From Streptomyces catenulae (lineage in GTDB: Bacteria > Actinomycetota > Actinomycetes > Streptomycetales > Streptomycetaceae), in assembly GCF_000718015.1 (NCBI RefSeq), contig NZ_JODY01000017.1, positions 1 to 64,000 of the forward strand: DNA of 64,000 nt. Reading direction: 5' to 3'. The notes beneath the pieces were generated by a model that was not told where the DNA came from, did no database searches, and saw only the letters and a list, made by a program, of their open reading frames with translations. Positions 34,900-44,009 of this stretch are shown piece after piece. A program made the position numbers and the translations under genes. Position 1 is the stretch's first letter; each line of letters starts with the position of its first letter.

Positions 34900-37800
34900 A
34901 TGTCCAGTCAGCCTGCCTCCGCCCTGCCCGACGGCGCCTCCGCCGTGTCCGCGGCCGCGCCCACGCTCCCCGCCCTCCTGGAGCGGCTGCCCGAGCTGAT
35001 GCTGCGCGACCAGCAGCGGCTGGGGCGGCGGCTCGACGGCGCCCGGCGGATCCGTAAGCCCGAGGCCCGTGCGGCCGTGCTCGCCGAGATCGCCGAGGGG
35101 ATGGCCGAGGCGGAGGAGCGCGTCGCGCGCCGCCGTGCCGCGGTGCCCGCGATCAGCTATCCCGAGCAGCTGCCGGTCAGCCAGAAGAAGGACGAGATCC
35201 TGGCGGCGATCCGCGACCACCAGGTCGTGATCGTCGCCGGTGAGACGGGCTCCGGCAAGACCACCCAGATCCCCAAGATCTGCCTGGAGCTGGGGCGCGG
35301 CGTCCGCGGTCTGATCGGGCACACCCAGCCGCGGCGGATCGCGGCCCGTACCGTCGCCGAGCGGGTCGCCGAGGAGCTGGACACCCCGCTGGGCGAGGCG
35401 GTGGGCTGGAAGGTCCGCTTCACCGACCAGGTCGGCGGCGAGACGCTCGTCAAGCTGATGACGGACGGCATCCTGCTCGCCGAGATCCAGACCGACCGTG
35501 AGCTGCGCCAGTACGACACCCTCATCATCGACGAGGCGCACGAGCGCAGCCTCAACATCGACTTCCTCCTCGGCTACCTCGCCCAGCTGCTGCCCAAGCG
35601 GCCGGACCTCAAGGTCGTCATCACCTCCGCGACGATCGACCCGGAGCGCTTCGCCCGGCACTTCGGCAGCTTCGCGGCGGTCGGCCCCGGCGCGGCGCGC
35701 CCGGCCGAGGGCGAGGAGGCGCCGAGCGCCCCGATCGTCGAGGTCTCCGGCCGGACGTATCCGGTCGAGGTCCGCTACCGCCCGCTCCTGGAGGAGGGCG
35801 GCAGCGACGGCGACCGCGACCAGATCACCGCGATCTGCGACGCCGTCGACGAACTGCAGGCCGAGGGCCCCGGCGACATCCTGGTCTTCCTCTCCGGCGA
35901 GCGGGAGATCCGCGACACCGCGGACGCCCTCAACAAGAAGAACCTCCGCGCCACCGAGGTGCTGCCGCTCTACGCCCGCCTCTCCCACGCCGAGCAGCAC
36001 CGCGTCTTCCAGCGCCACACCGGCCGCCGCATCGTGCTCGCCACCAACGTCGCCGAGACGTCCCTGACGGTGCCCGGCATCCGGTACGTCATCGACCCCG
36101 GTATGGCGCGGATCTCCCGCTACAGCTTCCGCACCAAGGTGCAGCGGCTGCCGATCGAGCCGGTCTCGCAGGCCAGCGCCAACCAGCGCAAGGGCCGCTG
36201 CGGCCGGACCAGCGACGGCATCTGCATCCGCCTCTACTCCGAGGACGACTTCCTCACCCGTCCCGAGTTCACCGACGCGGAGATCCTGCGGACCAACCTC
36301 GCCTCCGTCATCCTCCAGATGACCGCCGCGGGCCTCGGCGACATCGAGAAGTTCCCGTTCATCGACCCGCCGGACCGCCGCAACATCAAGGACGGCGTCG
36401 ATCTGCTGCACGAGCTGGGCGCGCTGGAGGCCCGTACGAAGGGCGGTTCCGGCGGCGCGGCGAAGGCTCCGGCCAAGGGCGGCGGCCCCCGGCTCACCCC
36501 GATGGGCCGCAAGCTCTCCCAGCTGCCGGTCGACCCGCGGCTGGCGCGGATGGTGCTGGAGGCCGACCGGAACAACTGCGTCCGCGAGGTCATGGTCATC
36601 GCCGCGGCGCTCTCCATCCAGGACCCGCGCGAGCGGCCCGCCGACAAGCAGCAGCAGGCCGATCAGCAGCACGCCCGGTTCAAGGACGAGACCGGCGATT
36701 TCCTGGCGTATCTGAATCTCTGGCGCTATGTGCGCGAACAGCAGAAGGCGCTCTCCTCCTCCGCCTTCCGCCGTATGTGCCGCAATGAATTCCTGAACTA
36801 CCTGCGCATACGTGAATGGCAGGACATCTACTCCCAGATGCGTTCGGTCGCGAAGACCATGGGAATTCATCTGAGCGAGCAGGATGCGGCACCCGACCAC
36901 ATCCATACGTCGTTGCTGGCCGGTCTGCTCTCGCACATCGGCCTGAAGGACACCGACGCGAAGAACGAATATCTGGGTGCCCGCAGCGCCAAATTCGCGG
37001 TCTTCCCCGGCTCCGCGCTCTTCAAGAAGCCACCGCGCTGGATCATGTCCGCCGAGCTGGTCGAGACCTCCCGGCTGTGGGCCCGCGTCAACGCCAGGAT
37101 CGAGCCCGAGTGGATCGAGCCGCTCGCCCAGCACCTGGTCAAACGCACCTACAGCGAGCCGCACTGGGAGCAGAAGCAGGCGGCGGTGGTGGCGTACGAG
37201 CGGGTGACGCTCTACGGCGTCCCGATCGTCGCGCAGCGCAAGGTCGCCTACGGTCGGATCGATCCGGAGACCTCCCGCGATCTGTTCATCCGTAACGCCC
37301 TGGTCGAGGGTGACTGGCGTACGCACCACCAGTTCTTCCATGACAACCGCAAACTCCTCGGCGAGGTCGAGGAGTTGGAGCACCGCGCCCGCCGCCGCGA
37401 CATCCTCGTCGACGACGAAACCCTCTTCGACTTCTACGACCAGCGCATTCCGGCGGACATCGTCTCCGGTGCGCATTTCGACGCGTGGTGGAAGAAGAAG
37501 CGGCAGGAGGAGCCGGAGCTTCTCAACTTCGAGCATTCGATGCTCATCAACGAATCGGCCGAAGCCGTCACCAAGGACGACTATCCCGATTCATGGCGGC
37601 AGGGAAAGCTGAAGTTCAAGGTCACCTACCAGTTCGAGCCCGGCGCGGACGCGGACGGCGTGACCGTCCACATCCCGCTCCAGGTGCTCAACCAGGTCGC
37701 GTCCGAGGGCTTCGACTGGCAGATCCCGGGCCTGCGCGAGCAGTTGGTGACGGAGCTGATCCGCTCGCTGCCCAAGCCGATCCGCCGTAACTACGTGCCC

Positions 37801-39009
37801 GCGCCGAACTTCGCGGCCCGTTTCCTCGACACCACCGTCCCGCTCCAGGGCGCGCTGACGGCGTCGCTGGCCGCCGGGCTCCAGCGGATGGTGGGCGTCC
37901 CGGTCGCCGCCGACGACTTCGACACCGCCAAGGTCCCCGACCACCTCAAGATCACCTTCCGGGTGGTGGACGAGCGGCGCCGCAAGCTGGCCGAGGCGAA
38001 GGACCTGGAGGCGCTGCGGCTCCAGCTCAAGCCGAAGACCCGCGCCGCGATCTCCAAGGCGTTCGAGCAGGCCGCCGACCGCCCCGCCCGCGAGGGCAAG
38101 GGCACCAAGGACGACGGTCCGGCCCTGCCCGGCCCGGAGCAGCGCACCGGCCTGACGTCCTGGACGCTCGGCACCCTGCCCCGCACCTTCGAGACCCGCC
38201 GGGCCGGCCAGCCACTGAAGGCGTACCCGGCACTGGTCGACGAGGGCAGCAGCGTCGCCGTGCGGCTCTTCGACACCGAGGCGGAGCAGCTGACCGCGAT
38301 GTGGGCCGGCACCCGCCGTCTCATCCTGCTCAACATCCCCTCCAACCCCGCCAAGTTCGCCCAGTCGAAGCTGAGCAACCAGCAGAAGCTGGCCCTGTCC
38401 CGCAATCCGCACGGCTCCATCCCGGCGCTCTTCGACGACTGCGTGACCGCCGCCGCCGACCGGCTGATGGCCGCGCGCGGCGGCCCCGCCTGGGACGAGG
38501 AGTCGTTCCGGAAGCTCTTCGACGGCGTCCGGGCCGATCTGGTGGACGCGACGATGACGACGATCGGGCAGGTCCAGGAGGTGCTGGCCGCCTGGCAGGC
38601 GTGCGAACGGCGGCTGAAGGACACCTCGTTCCCCTCGCTGCTCCCGTCGCTCACCGACATCAAGGAACAGCTGGCGGCGCTGATCAGGCCCGGCTTCGTC
38701 ACCGCGCACGGCGCGAAGCGGCTGCCGGACCTGATGCGCTACTTGGTCGCCGCCGACCGCCGTCTCCAGCAGCTCCCGACGAACGCCGAGCGCGACCGCG
38801 CGCGGATGGCGAAGGTCAAGGAGATGCAGGACGAGTACGGCTGGCTCCTCGAACAGTTCCCCCAGGGCCGTCCGGTCCCGGCGGCGGCGCGGGAGATCCG
38901 CTGGATGATCGAGGAGCTGCGGGTCAGCTACTTCGCCCATGCGCTGGGCACCGCCTATCCGGTGTCCGACAAGCGCATCGTCAAGGCGGTCGACGCGGCG
39001 GCGCCGTAG
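34900..39009 (+). CDS. hrpA: ATP-dependent RNA helicase HrpA
   Basis: This 1369-residue DEAH-box helicase has Walker A GETGSGKTTQ (near 114), DEAH in IIDEAHERSLNIDFLLGYL (near 210), SATID (near 243), the RecA2 motif NVAETSLTVPGIRYVID and QRKGRCGRTSDG (near 430). The helicase-associated/OB region and the large DUF3418 C-terminal domain typical of bacterial HrpA follow. Length agrees with the family (about 1300). HrpA resolves stalled or collided ribosomes and processes mRNA. It is flanked by tRNA genes on both sides. Stretches of the middle third (around 36690-37020 and 37530-37620) use visibly less GC-biased codons. Confidence 0.95.
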   Translation: MSSQPASALPDGASAVSAAAPTLPALLERLPELMLRDQQRLGRRLDGARRIRKPEARAAVLAEIAEGMAEAEERVARRRAAVPAISYPEQLPVSQKKDEILAAIRDHQVVIVAGETGSGKTTQIPKICLELGRGVRGLIGHTQPRRIAARTVAERVAEELDTPLGEAVGWKVRFTDQVGGETLVKLMTDGILLAEIQTDRELRQYDTLIIDEAHERSLNIDFLLGYLAQLLPKRPDLKVVITSATIDPERFARHFGSFAAVGPGAARPAEGEEAPSAPIVEVSGRTYPVEVRYRPLLEEGGSDGDRDQITAICDAVDELQAEGPGDILVFLSGEREIRDTADALNKKNLRATEVLPLYARLSHAEQHRVFQRHTGRRIVLATNVAETSLTVPGIRYVIDPGMARISRYSFRTKVQRLPIEPVSQASANQRKGRCGRTSDGICIRLYSEDDFLTRPEFTDAEILRTNLASVILQMTAAGLGDIEKFPFIDPPDRRNIKDGVDLLHELGALEARTKGGSGGAAKAPAKGGGPRLTPMGRKLSQLPVDPRLARMVLEADRNNCVREVMVIAAALSIQDPRERPADKQQQADQQHARFKDETGDFLAYLNLWRYVREQQKALSSSAFRRMCRNEFLNYLRIREWQDIYSQMRSVAKTMGIHLSEQDAAPDHIHTSLLAGLLSHIGLKDTDAKNEYLGARSAKFAVFPGSALFKKPPRWIMSAELVETSRLWARVNARIEPEWIEPLAQHLVKRTYSEPHWEQKQAAVVAYERVTLYGVPIVAQRKVAYGRIDPETSRDLFIRNALVEGDWRTHHQFFHDNRKLLGEVEELEHRARRRDILVDDETLFDFYDQRIPADIVSGAHFDAWWKKKRQEEPELLNFEHSMLINESAEAVTKDDYPDSWRQGKLKFKVTYQFEPGADADGVTVHIPLQVLNQVASEGFDWQIPGLREQLVTELIRSLPKPIRRNYVPAPNFAARFLDTTVPLQGALTASLAAGLQRMVGVPVAADDFDTAKVPDHLKITFRVVDERRRKLAEAKDLEALRLQLKPKTRAAISKAFEQAADRPAREGKGTKDDGPALPGPEQRTGLTSWTLGTLPRTFETRRAGQPLKAYPALVDEGSSVAVRLFDTEAEQLTAMWAGTRRLILLNIPSNPAKFAQSKLSNQQKLALSRNPHGSIPALFDDCVTAAADRLMAARGGPAWDEESFRKLFDGVRADLVDATMTTIGQVQEVLAAWQACERRLKDTSFPSLLPSLTDIKEQLAALIRPGFVTAHGAKRLPDLMRYLVAADRRLQQLPTNAERDRARMAKVKEMQDEYGWLLEQFPQGRPVPAAAREIRWMIEELRVSYFAHALGTAYPVSDKRIVKAVDAAAP

Positions 39010-39146
39010 CCCGGGGCGGGGCGCGACGGCGGGCACCCGGGCTCCGGGAGCGCCCGCCGAAGAGGCCCCGGGAACGGTGCATACCGGCACATACGGGGGC
39101 GCAGGGTCCACCCCGTACGCCGGGCGGGGCATCACCCGGAGCCTGG

Positions 39147-39177
39147 TTCGACCGCACCCCCTGACCTGCTGTAGAGT
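39147..39177 (+). promoter_or_regulatory. tRNA-Asp promoter candidate
   Basis: TTCGAC (39147-39152) and TAGAGT (39172-39177) are 19 bp apart, 39 bp upstream of tRNA-Asp. TAGAGT also precedes two of the tRNA-Gly genes at similar distance. Confidence 0.5.
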
Positions 39178-39216
39178 CTTGCTTCGCAGCGACCGCGCAA
39201 GCGGAAGCGGCAGCAA

Positions 39217-39291
39217 GGTCCTGTGGAGCAGTTTGGAGTGCTCGCCACCCTGTCAAGGTGGAGGCCGCGGGTTCAAATCCCGTCAGGACCG
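39217..39291 (+). tRNA. tRNA-Asp (anticodon GUC), copy 2
   Basis: Identical to tRNA-Asp copy 1 across all 75 nt and a few flanking bases. It is a single-gene transcript with its own promoter and terminator. Confidence 0.95.
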
Positions 39292-39297
39292 CAGCAG

Positions 39298-39331
39298 AAC
39301 GGCCCGCATCCGACAAGGATGCGGGCCGTTC
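39298..39331 (+). terminator. tRNA-Asp terminator
   Basis: AACGGCCCGCATCC-GACAA-GGATGCGGGCCGTT is a perfect 14-bp stem followed by CTTCGTTTC. Confidence 0.85.
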
Positions 39332-40003
39332 TTCGTTTCCCGCGCCGACGGCCCGCGCGCCGTACGGGCGCGCATGCCGTACGGGCGCGCCTCGCCTTTC
39401 CCGCCACGCGGCCGGAGAGCCGCCTCCTGCCGCCACGCCATCACCCCGTTCCGGAACGCGTTTCCGTACCGCGGTCGGTTTCTCCGTGGCGGCGGGATCC
39501 GTGGCCGGGGACGGCGCGCGGGTCCGCTCCTCCGCCCCGGCCGAGCCCGGGCGGCTCAGCGGCCGCGTACGGGCCGTTCAGGAGGCTCGGCGTCCGGATC
39601 CGCTCCGATGGCGCCGTAGGCGCTCACAGGCGCACGCGGCGCGGGCCGGAAGTCCCGCCGTCCGGTGACCCGAGAAGCCGACGCCATCTCCCTTGCCATG
39701 GGAGGTTGGTGACAGAGCGTCGGACAATCCGGCCTTTACCGCAGAGGCAAGTGGAGCTTCAACCTCTTCGCCGTGTGACGGGTGTCACCGTACAAGTTTC
39801 CAGAAGTGGGGAACTTACCCCCGCCCTACAACTGGTCCATTTAATATGTGCAATTGCACCACCCTTCAGGACACCCCAAAGGAGACCGCAAGGTCTGTGC
39901 GCGGAGCACCCCTCAGAGCCCATGAAGGCACCCCGCAAGGGCGCCGGTGGGCACGGTGGAGCGGACGACGGTCCGCGCCGCCGGGAGGCCCGTGAGCGCG
40001 CGC
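39332..40003. other. Gene-free region with a cluster of dyads
   Basis: No gene is supported over about 860 bp up to bldC. The first half is GC-rich. From about 39690 to 39900 the GC falls, and three inverted repeats occur: GTGAC-gggt-GTCAC (39775-39788), AAGTTTCC...GGGGAACTT (39794-39816, one mismatch) and the perfect palindrome GTGCAATTGCAC (39848-39859). A 42-codon frame at 39930 has no ribosome binding site and overlaps the terminator, so I did not call it. Confidence 0.5.
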
Positions 40004-40045
40004 ACAAAAAAGATCGCGCTGGACCCGGCGGAGTCCAGCGCGATC
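40004..40045 (-). terminator. bldC intrinsic terminator
   Basis: On the minus strand a perfect 13-bp stem (40033-40045 with 40012-40024) with an eight-base loop is followed by six U residues (A run at 40006-40011). It is the most canonical rho-independent terminator in the window. It lies about 145 bp past the bldC stop. Confidence 0.85.
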
Positions 40046-40191
40046 GATGACGTACCCGGCTGCTGCGGGTGTGGGCCCGTTGGGGCGGGCGCCGCGTCGA
40101 GTGGAGCTGTGTGGAGCGTGGTGAAGCTAGGGGTGTTGCAGGGGCGCTTCTCGGGTTGGGGGGCCCGAAAACAGCCCGGCTATGCGGTTAT

Positions 40192-40398
40192 TCAGGACTC
40201 GCTGCGCTGCTGCGGAATGCCCGCGAGCAGTGCGCGGACCTCAGCCTCGCGGTAACGCCGGTGTCCTCCGAGCGTGCGGATGGACGTGAGCTTGCCTGCC
40301 TTGGCCCAACGGGTCACCGTCTTCGGGTCCACGCGGAACATCGTGGCGACCTCGGCGGGGGTAAGCAGCGGCTCGGCGTCAGGGGTGCGAGCGGTCAT
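40192..40398 (-). CDS. bldC: Developmental regulator BldC
   Basis: This 68-residue MerR-like DNA-binding protein consists of a single wHTH (LLTPAEVATMFRVDPKTVTR, WAKAGKLTSIRTLGGHRRYR). BldC is a highly conserved Streptomyces regulator that binds DNA as head-to-tail oligomers and holds back entry into development. The sequence matches the known protein in length and motif. GAGGAGG lies six bases upstream of the ATG. It is monocistronic, with a long upstream region and its own terminator. Confidence 0.97.
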   Translation of the reverse strand: MTARTPDAEPLLTPAEVATMFRVDPKTVTRWAKAGKLTSIRTLGGHRRYREAEVRALLAGIPQQRSES

Positions 40399-41013
40399 GA
40401 GCGGCCTCCTCGGGAGAACCGAACCATCACGGTTCTTTCCTCTAAATTCTGCACCTTGACCCGCGTTGCCCGAAATGGCGGACGCGGGCCGAGTCGGTTA
40501 TAGGACGAACGGCTTGTCCTCGGCACTACAACTACACCATCCGTCCAGCCACGTCGGCCAAACCGATGGAATTGCCCTCTCAGGTGTTCAACCTCGACGG
40601 AAGCCGATGGACCATGTCATAGCGGACAGTCACGCCACCGTGACGATCAGTCACAGGGTGATCACGCGTCACTAGACCCCTCAAGGAGCGCAATACCGAT
40701 CTATCCACCCAAAGTTGGACGGAGGAGCCCAAGTCAGACTCCTTGTCCTATTTTGGCACGAGGAGACGGCTTGGGCGCAAGGCCCGTTGTCAGTGCTTTA
40801 GGTCACTGCTGAGGCAAACGCCCGGATCGGGACCTACGTCCTGGAGAACACCAGCCTACGCGACGACGCCCGCTTTCAAGATCATCTCTTGTCGCGGAAG
40901 CATCGCCCGGACGCCCACCGGGATCCGGTCGCGGCACCACGGAAGCCCCGGCACCGCGCCCCGCTCGCCCGCTCCGGCCGGTCCGCCCCGGCCGATCGGA
41001 GCCCACCGGGAGG
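40399..41013. promoter_or_regulatory. Long bldC upstream region
   Basis: This 615-bp gene-free, AT-enriched stretch is upstream of bldC. Near the start codon is a leader dyad GAACC-GTGAT-GGTTC (minus-strand reading, about 40417-40431). Farther up, at 40629-40672, five GTCAC/GTGAC half-sites occur within 44 bp: 40629, 40640, 40650, the palindrome GTGATCAC at 40658, and 40668. The spacing near 10 bp puts them on one DNA face. It likely integrates several inputs. Confidence 0.5.
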
Positions 41014-41853
41014 TCAGCTGGAGAACTGCCGCTCGCGCACCGAGCGCCAGCGGTCGCTCAGCTTCTCGTAGGCGGCGCCCGCGCGCTCGCCGTCGCCGTC
41101 GCGAAGTGCGGCAAGCCCCTCCGCCACCTCCGCCGCCGACCGGTCCTCGGCGAGCAGCTCGCCGGAGACCGCGTGCACCAGCCCGCCGTAGTCCAACTCC
41201 ACCAGGGAGCGCGGGTGGAACTCCTCCAGCCAACGGCCCACGTCCAGCAGGCCGTCGATCAGCGGCCCCTCCTCCAGGGCGTCGCGCAGCGTCCGCAGTC
41301 CGCGCGCCACCCGGCGGCGGGCCTCGACCATCGGGGTGCGGTAGCGCAGCAGCGGTCCGTCGGCACCCTTCGGCTCGTACTCCCGCTCGGCGTCGTCGAA
41401 GAGGACGAACCAGCGGACCGGGACGTGCCAGGTGGCGCCGCGGATCCAGGGGCGGGCGTCCGGATTGCGCTCCTGCCACTCCTCGTAGTCGGTCGCGGCC
41501 TGGCGGCGCACCACCGGGGGCAGCGCGGCGTCCAGCACCGGCGCGGGCAGCAGCTCCGGCAGATCCTGGAGCGCCTGCCAGCCGCGCAGCCGGGTGCGCC
41601 ACGGGCAGATGCAGGGGACGTCGTCGAGGTGGGCGACGAAGGCGTCGGCGCTCTCGTGCACCGGGACCGGGACGGGCGGGGTGGGCAACAGGTCGGCGAG
41701 GGCCTTGCGCTGCTCGTCCTGGGCCGTCGGGGTGGACTCGCGGCGGGCGTACCGGGCCCAGTGGGAGCGCTCCGGCTCCGGGAATGCCGCCAGCGGCTCG
41801 TAGACCCGCAGGTATGCCCCGTACGGGACCGTCACCGACGACGCCAAGGCCAC
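41014..41853 (-). CDS. Conserved Streptomyces protein of unknown function
   Basis: This 279-residue soluble protein has no recognised domain. The N-terminal half has several Trp/Arg/Cys-containing segments (CICPWRTRLRGWQALQDLPE, WIRGATWHVPVRWFVLFDD). The C-terminal half is helical (VELDYGGLVHAVSGELLAED). GC3 is high and the start is GTG at 41853 with AAGGAG five bases upstream, so it is a genuine gene. It lies between bldC and vdh, which is divergent. Confidence 0.8.
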   Translation of the reverse strand: MALASSVTVPYGAYLRVYEPLAAFPEPERSHWARYARRESTPTAQDEQRKALADLLPTPPVPVPVHESADAFVAHLDDVPCICPWRTRLRGWQALQDLPELLPAPVLDAALPPVVRRQAATDYEEWQERNPDARPWIRGATWHVPVRWFVLFDDAEREYEPKGADGPLLRYRTPMVEARRRVARGLRTLRDALEEGPLIDGLLDVGRWLEEFHPRSLVELDYGGLVHAVSGELLAEDRSAAEVAEGLAALRDGDGERAGAAYEKLSDRWRSVRERQFSS

Positions 41854-42071
41854 GCACGCTCCTTCAATCGGAAGTCCGCCACCGGGAGTTACCGGGGGTC
41901 AGGGCCACCGGCGGGCCCGGGACACGGCAAATCGTCGCACGTCCGTCCCCCACGAGTGGGTGATCCCGTGGACCCGGCCGATCTTCGGGTCCCGGAGGTC
42001 TTACGCTCTTCCCGACCGGCCCTCCCCACCCCACAGGAGGGCGTCCTCCCCGGCCTATGGGAGTCACCACC

Positions 42072-43196
42072 GTGACCGACGTACGTCCTTCCTCCGCCGA
42101 GCAGTCCGCCCCGGGGACACCCCCCGCCGAAGGCGTCCTGCACACCCTGTTCCGGACCGAGCAGGGCGGCCATGAACAAGTCGTGCTCTGCCAGGACCGC
42201 GCCAGCGGCCTCAAGGCCGTGATCGCGCTGCACAACACCGCCCTGGGCCCGGCCCTCGGCGGCACCCGCTTCCACGCGTACGCCTCCGAGGAGGAGGCGG
42301 TGCGCGACGCGCTCAACCTCTCGCGCGGGATGTCGTACAAGAACGCCCTCGCCGGGCTGGACCACGGCGGCGGCAAGGCCGTGATCATCGGTGACCCGGA
42401 CACGGTCAAGACCGAGGAGCTGCTGCTCGCCTACGGGCGCGCGGTCGCCTCGCTCGGCGGCCGGTACGTCACCGCCTGCGACGTCGGCACCTACGTCGCG
42501 GACATGGACGTCGTGGCGCGCACCAACAGGTGGACCACCGGCCGCTCCCCGGAGAACGGCGGCGCCGGTGACTCCTCGGTGCTGACCGCGTACGGCGTGT
42601 TCCAGGGGATGCGCGCCTCGGCGCAGCACCTGTGGGGCGACCCGACGCTGCGCGGCCGGAAGGTCGCGGTGGCGGGCGTCGGCAAGGTCGGGTACCACCT
42701 CGTCGGGCATCTGGTCGAGGACGGCGCCGAGGTCGTCGTCACCGATGTGCGCGGCGCCTCCGTCGAGCGGGTGCTCGCGGCGTATCCGCAGGTGACCGCG
42801 GTGGCCGACACCGAGGCGCTGATCCGTACGCCGGGGCTGGACGTCTACGCCCCGTGTGCACTGGGTGGTGCGCTGAACGATGCGTCGGTGCCCGCGCTGA
42901 CCGCCACGGTGGTCTGCGGCGCGGCGAACAACCAGCTCGCCCACCCCGGTATCGAGAAGGACCTCGCCGACCGGGGCATCCTCTACGCGCCGGACTACGT
43001 CGTGAACGCCGGCGGTGTCATCCAGGTGGCGGACGAGCTGCACGGTTTCGACTTCGACCGCTGCAAGGCGAAGGCGGCGAAGATCTTCGACACCACGCTG
43101 GCGATATTCGCTCGTGCGAAGGCCGACGGCATCCCGCCGGTCGCCGCGGCGGACCGGCTGGCGGAGCAGCGGATGGCGGAGGCCCGGCGCGGCTGA
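42072..43196 (+). CDS. vdh: Valine dehydrogenase (Glu/Leu/Phe/Val dehydrogenase family)
   Basis: This 374-residue NAD-dependent enzyme oxidatively deaminates branched-chain amino acids to 2-oxo acids, supplying precursors for branched fatty acids and polyketides. The catalytic lysine region is [17 protein letters not shown], the Rossmann motif [10 protein letters not shown], and the C-terminal [14 protein letters not shown] is conserved. GTG at 42072 has GGGAG eight bases upstream; an ATG at 42057 is less well placed. A hairpin follows the stop. Confidence 0.93.
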   Translation: MTDVRPSSAEQSAPGTPPAEGVLHTLFRTEQGGHEQVVLCQDRASGLKAVIALHNTALGPALGGTRFHAYASEEEAVRDALNLSRGMSYKNALAGLDHGGGKAVIIGDPDTVKTEELLLAYGRAVASLGGRYVTACDVGTYVADMDVVARTNRWTTGRSPENGGAGDSSVLTAYGVFQGMRASAQHLWGDPTLRGRKVAVAGVGKVGYHLVGHLVEDGAEVVVTDVRGASVERVLAAYPQVTAVADTEALIRTPGLDVYAPCALGGALNDASVPALTATVVCGAANNQLAHPGIEKDLADRGILYAPDYVVNAGGVIQVADELHGFDFDRCKAKAAKIFDTTLAIFARAKADGIPPVAAADRLAEQRMAEARRG

Positions 43197-43216
43197 CGCC
43201 GTCACCCGGACGCCTC

Positions 43217-43252
43217 GGGTGTGTTTCCGCGCCTAAGGCCGGAAACACACCC
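43217..43252 (+). terminator. vdh terminator
   Basis: GGGTGTGTTTCC pairs with GGAAACACACCC across an 11-12 base loop, 20 bp after the vdh stop. Confidence 0.75.
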
Positions 43253-43603
43253 TCCGCCGCGTCGGAACGTCGGCGGGCGCGGCCGGGCACCCCGGCGGTG
43301 CCCGAAATCTGGCCGAAAATCGCCCATTGGGAGACCCGTCGACAGGGGCCGGGGAGACTTCTCTCACCACCCGTCGGCGGGTCGCCGCAAGGGACGGGTT
43401 AAAATCGCAGTTGACCAGCGCGGACAGGGCGCCTCGCAGGTCATGCCGAGCGGCGGGTGATGCGGGCGACGTACCGTATGGCCGCGGAAGCAGGTACCGT
43501 TGAAGCCCTACGGACCGGTCTCTCTGTCGAGAGTCCGCTCTGAATCATGAACGCGTGTCAAGACTCTGGGGCCGTCGAGCCCCGTCGTTGAGGGGGTCGA
43601 GCC
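43253..43603. other. Intergenic region vdh / DUF3073 gene
   Basis: No gene is supported. AT-richer stretches near 43395-43420 and 43540-43560 may contain the DUF3073 gene promoter. GAGGGGG precedes the downstream ATG by about seven bases. Confidence 0.35.
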
Positions 43604-43858
43604 ATGGGGCGCGGCCGGGCCAAGGCCAAGCAGACGAAGGTCGCCCGCCAGCTGAAGTACAACAGCGGTGGGACTGATCTCTCACGCCTGGCCGAAGAGC
43701 TGGGTGCATCGCCGCAACAGCCGGCACAGCAGCCGCCGAACGGCGAGCCGTTCGAGGATGACGAGGACGACGACCCGTACGCGCGGTACGCCGACCTGTA
43801 TAACGACGACGATGACGAGGACGAGAAAGATTCGTCCCAGCATCGTCGCCGCGCCTGA
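43604..43858 (+). CDS. DUF3073 domain protein
   Basis: This 84-residue actinobacterial protein has a basic N-terminus (MGRGRAKAKQTKVARQLKY), a short conserved helix (DLSRLAEELG) and a strongly acidic tail with runs of Asp/Glu (DDEDDDPYARYADLYNDDDD). The basic-to-acidic polarity suggests nucleic-acid or ribosome association, but no function is established. It is next to purM, convergent, as in other Streptomyces. Confidence 0.92.
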   Translation: MGRGRAKAKQTKVARQLKYNSGGTDLSRLAEELGASPQQPAQQPPNGEPFEDDEDDDPYARYADLYNDDDDEDEKDSSQHRRRA

Positions 43859-43948
43859 CGACGCACCGTAGACACTTCCGCGGGAATCCACCCGCGGTTG
43901 TTCTGCGGGCCTCTGTGTATCCGCTCACGGCGCGCACAGCTTCTCCAC

Positions 43949-43985
43949 GGACCCGGTCCGGGGTGTCTCACCTCGGACCGGGTTC
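43949..43985. terminator. Bidirectional terminator between DUF3073 gene and purM
   Basis: GGACCCGGTCCG (43949-43960) pairs with CGGACCGGGTTC (43974-43985), with one wobble, around a 13-base loop. Confidence 0.75.
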
Positions 43986-44009
43986 TGTGCTGCCCCGGCG
44001 ACCGGCGCG

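Noticed and set aside
34723..37536. Very long minus-strand open frame opposite hrpA
   Set aside because: It mirrors the HrpA codons in a high-GC gene, has no motif or ribosome binding site, and hrpA is certain.
39930..40058. 42-codon basic frame downstream of tRNA-Asp
   Set aside because: No ribosome binding site, ordinary codon bias, and it overlaps the bldC terminator hairpin.
39217..40191. Integrated element with an att duplication at tRNA-Asp
   Set aside because: No repeat of the tRNA-Asp 3' end and no integrase were found downstream; the other tRNA-Asp is a full functional copy.
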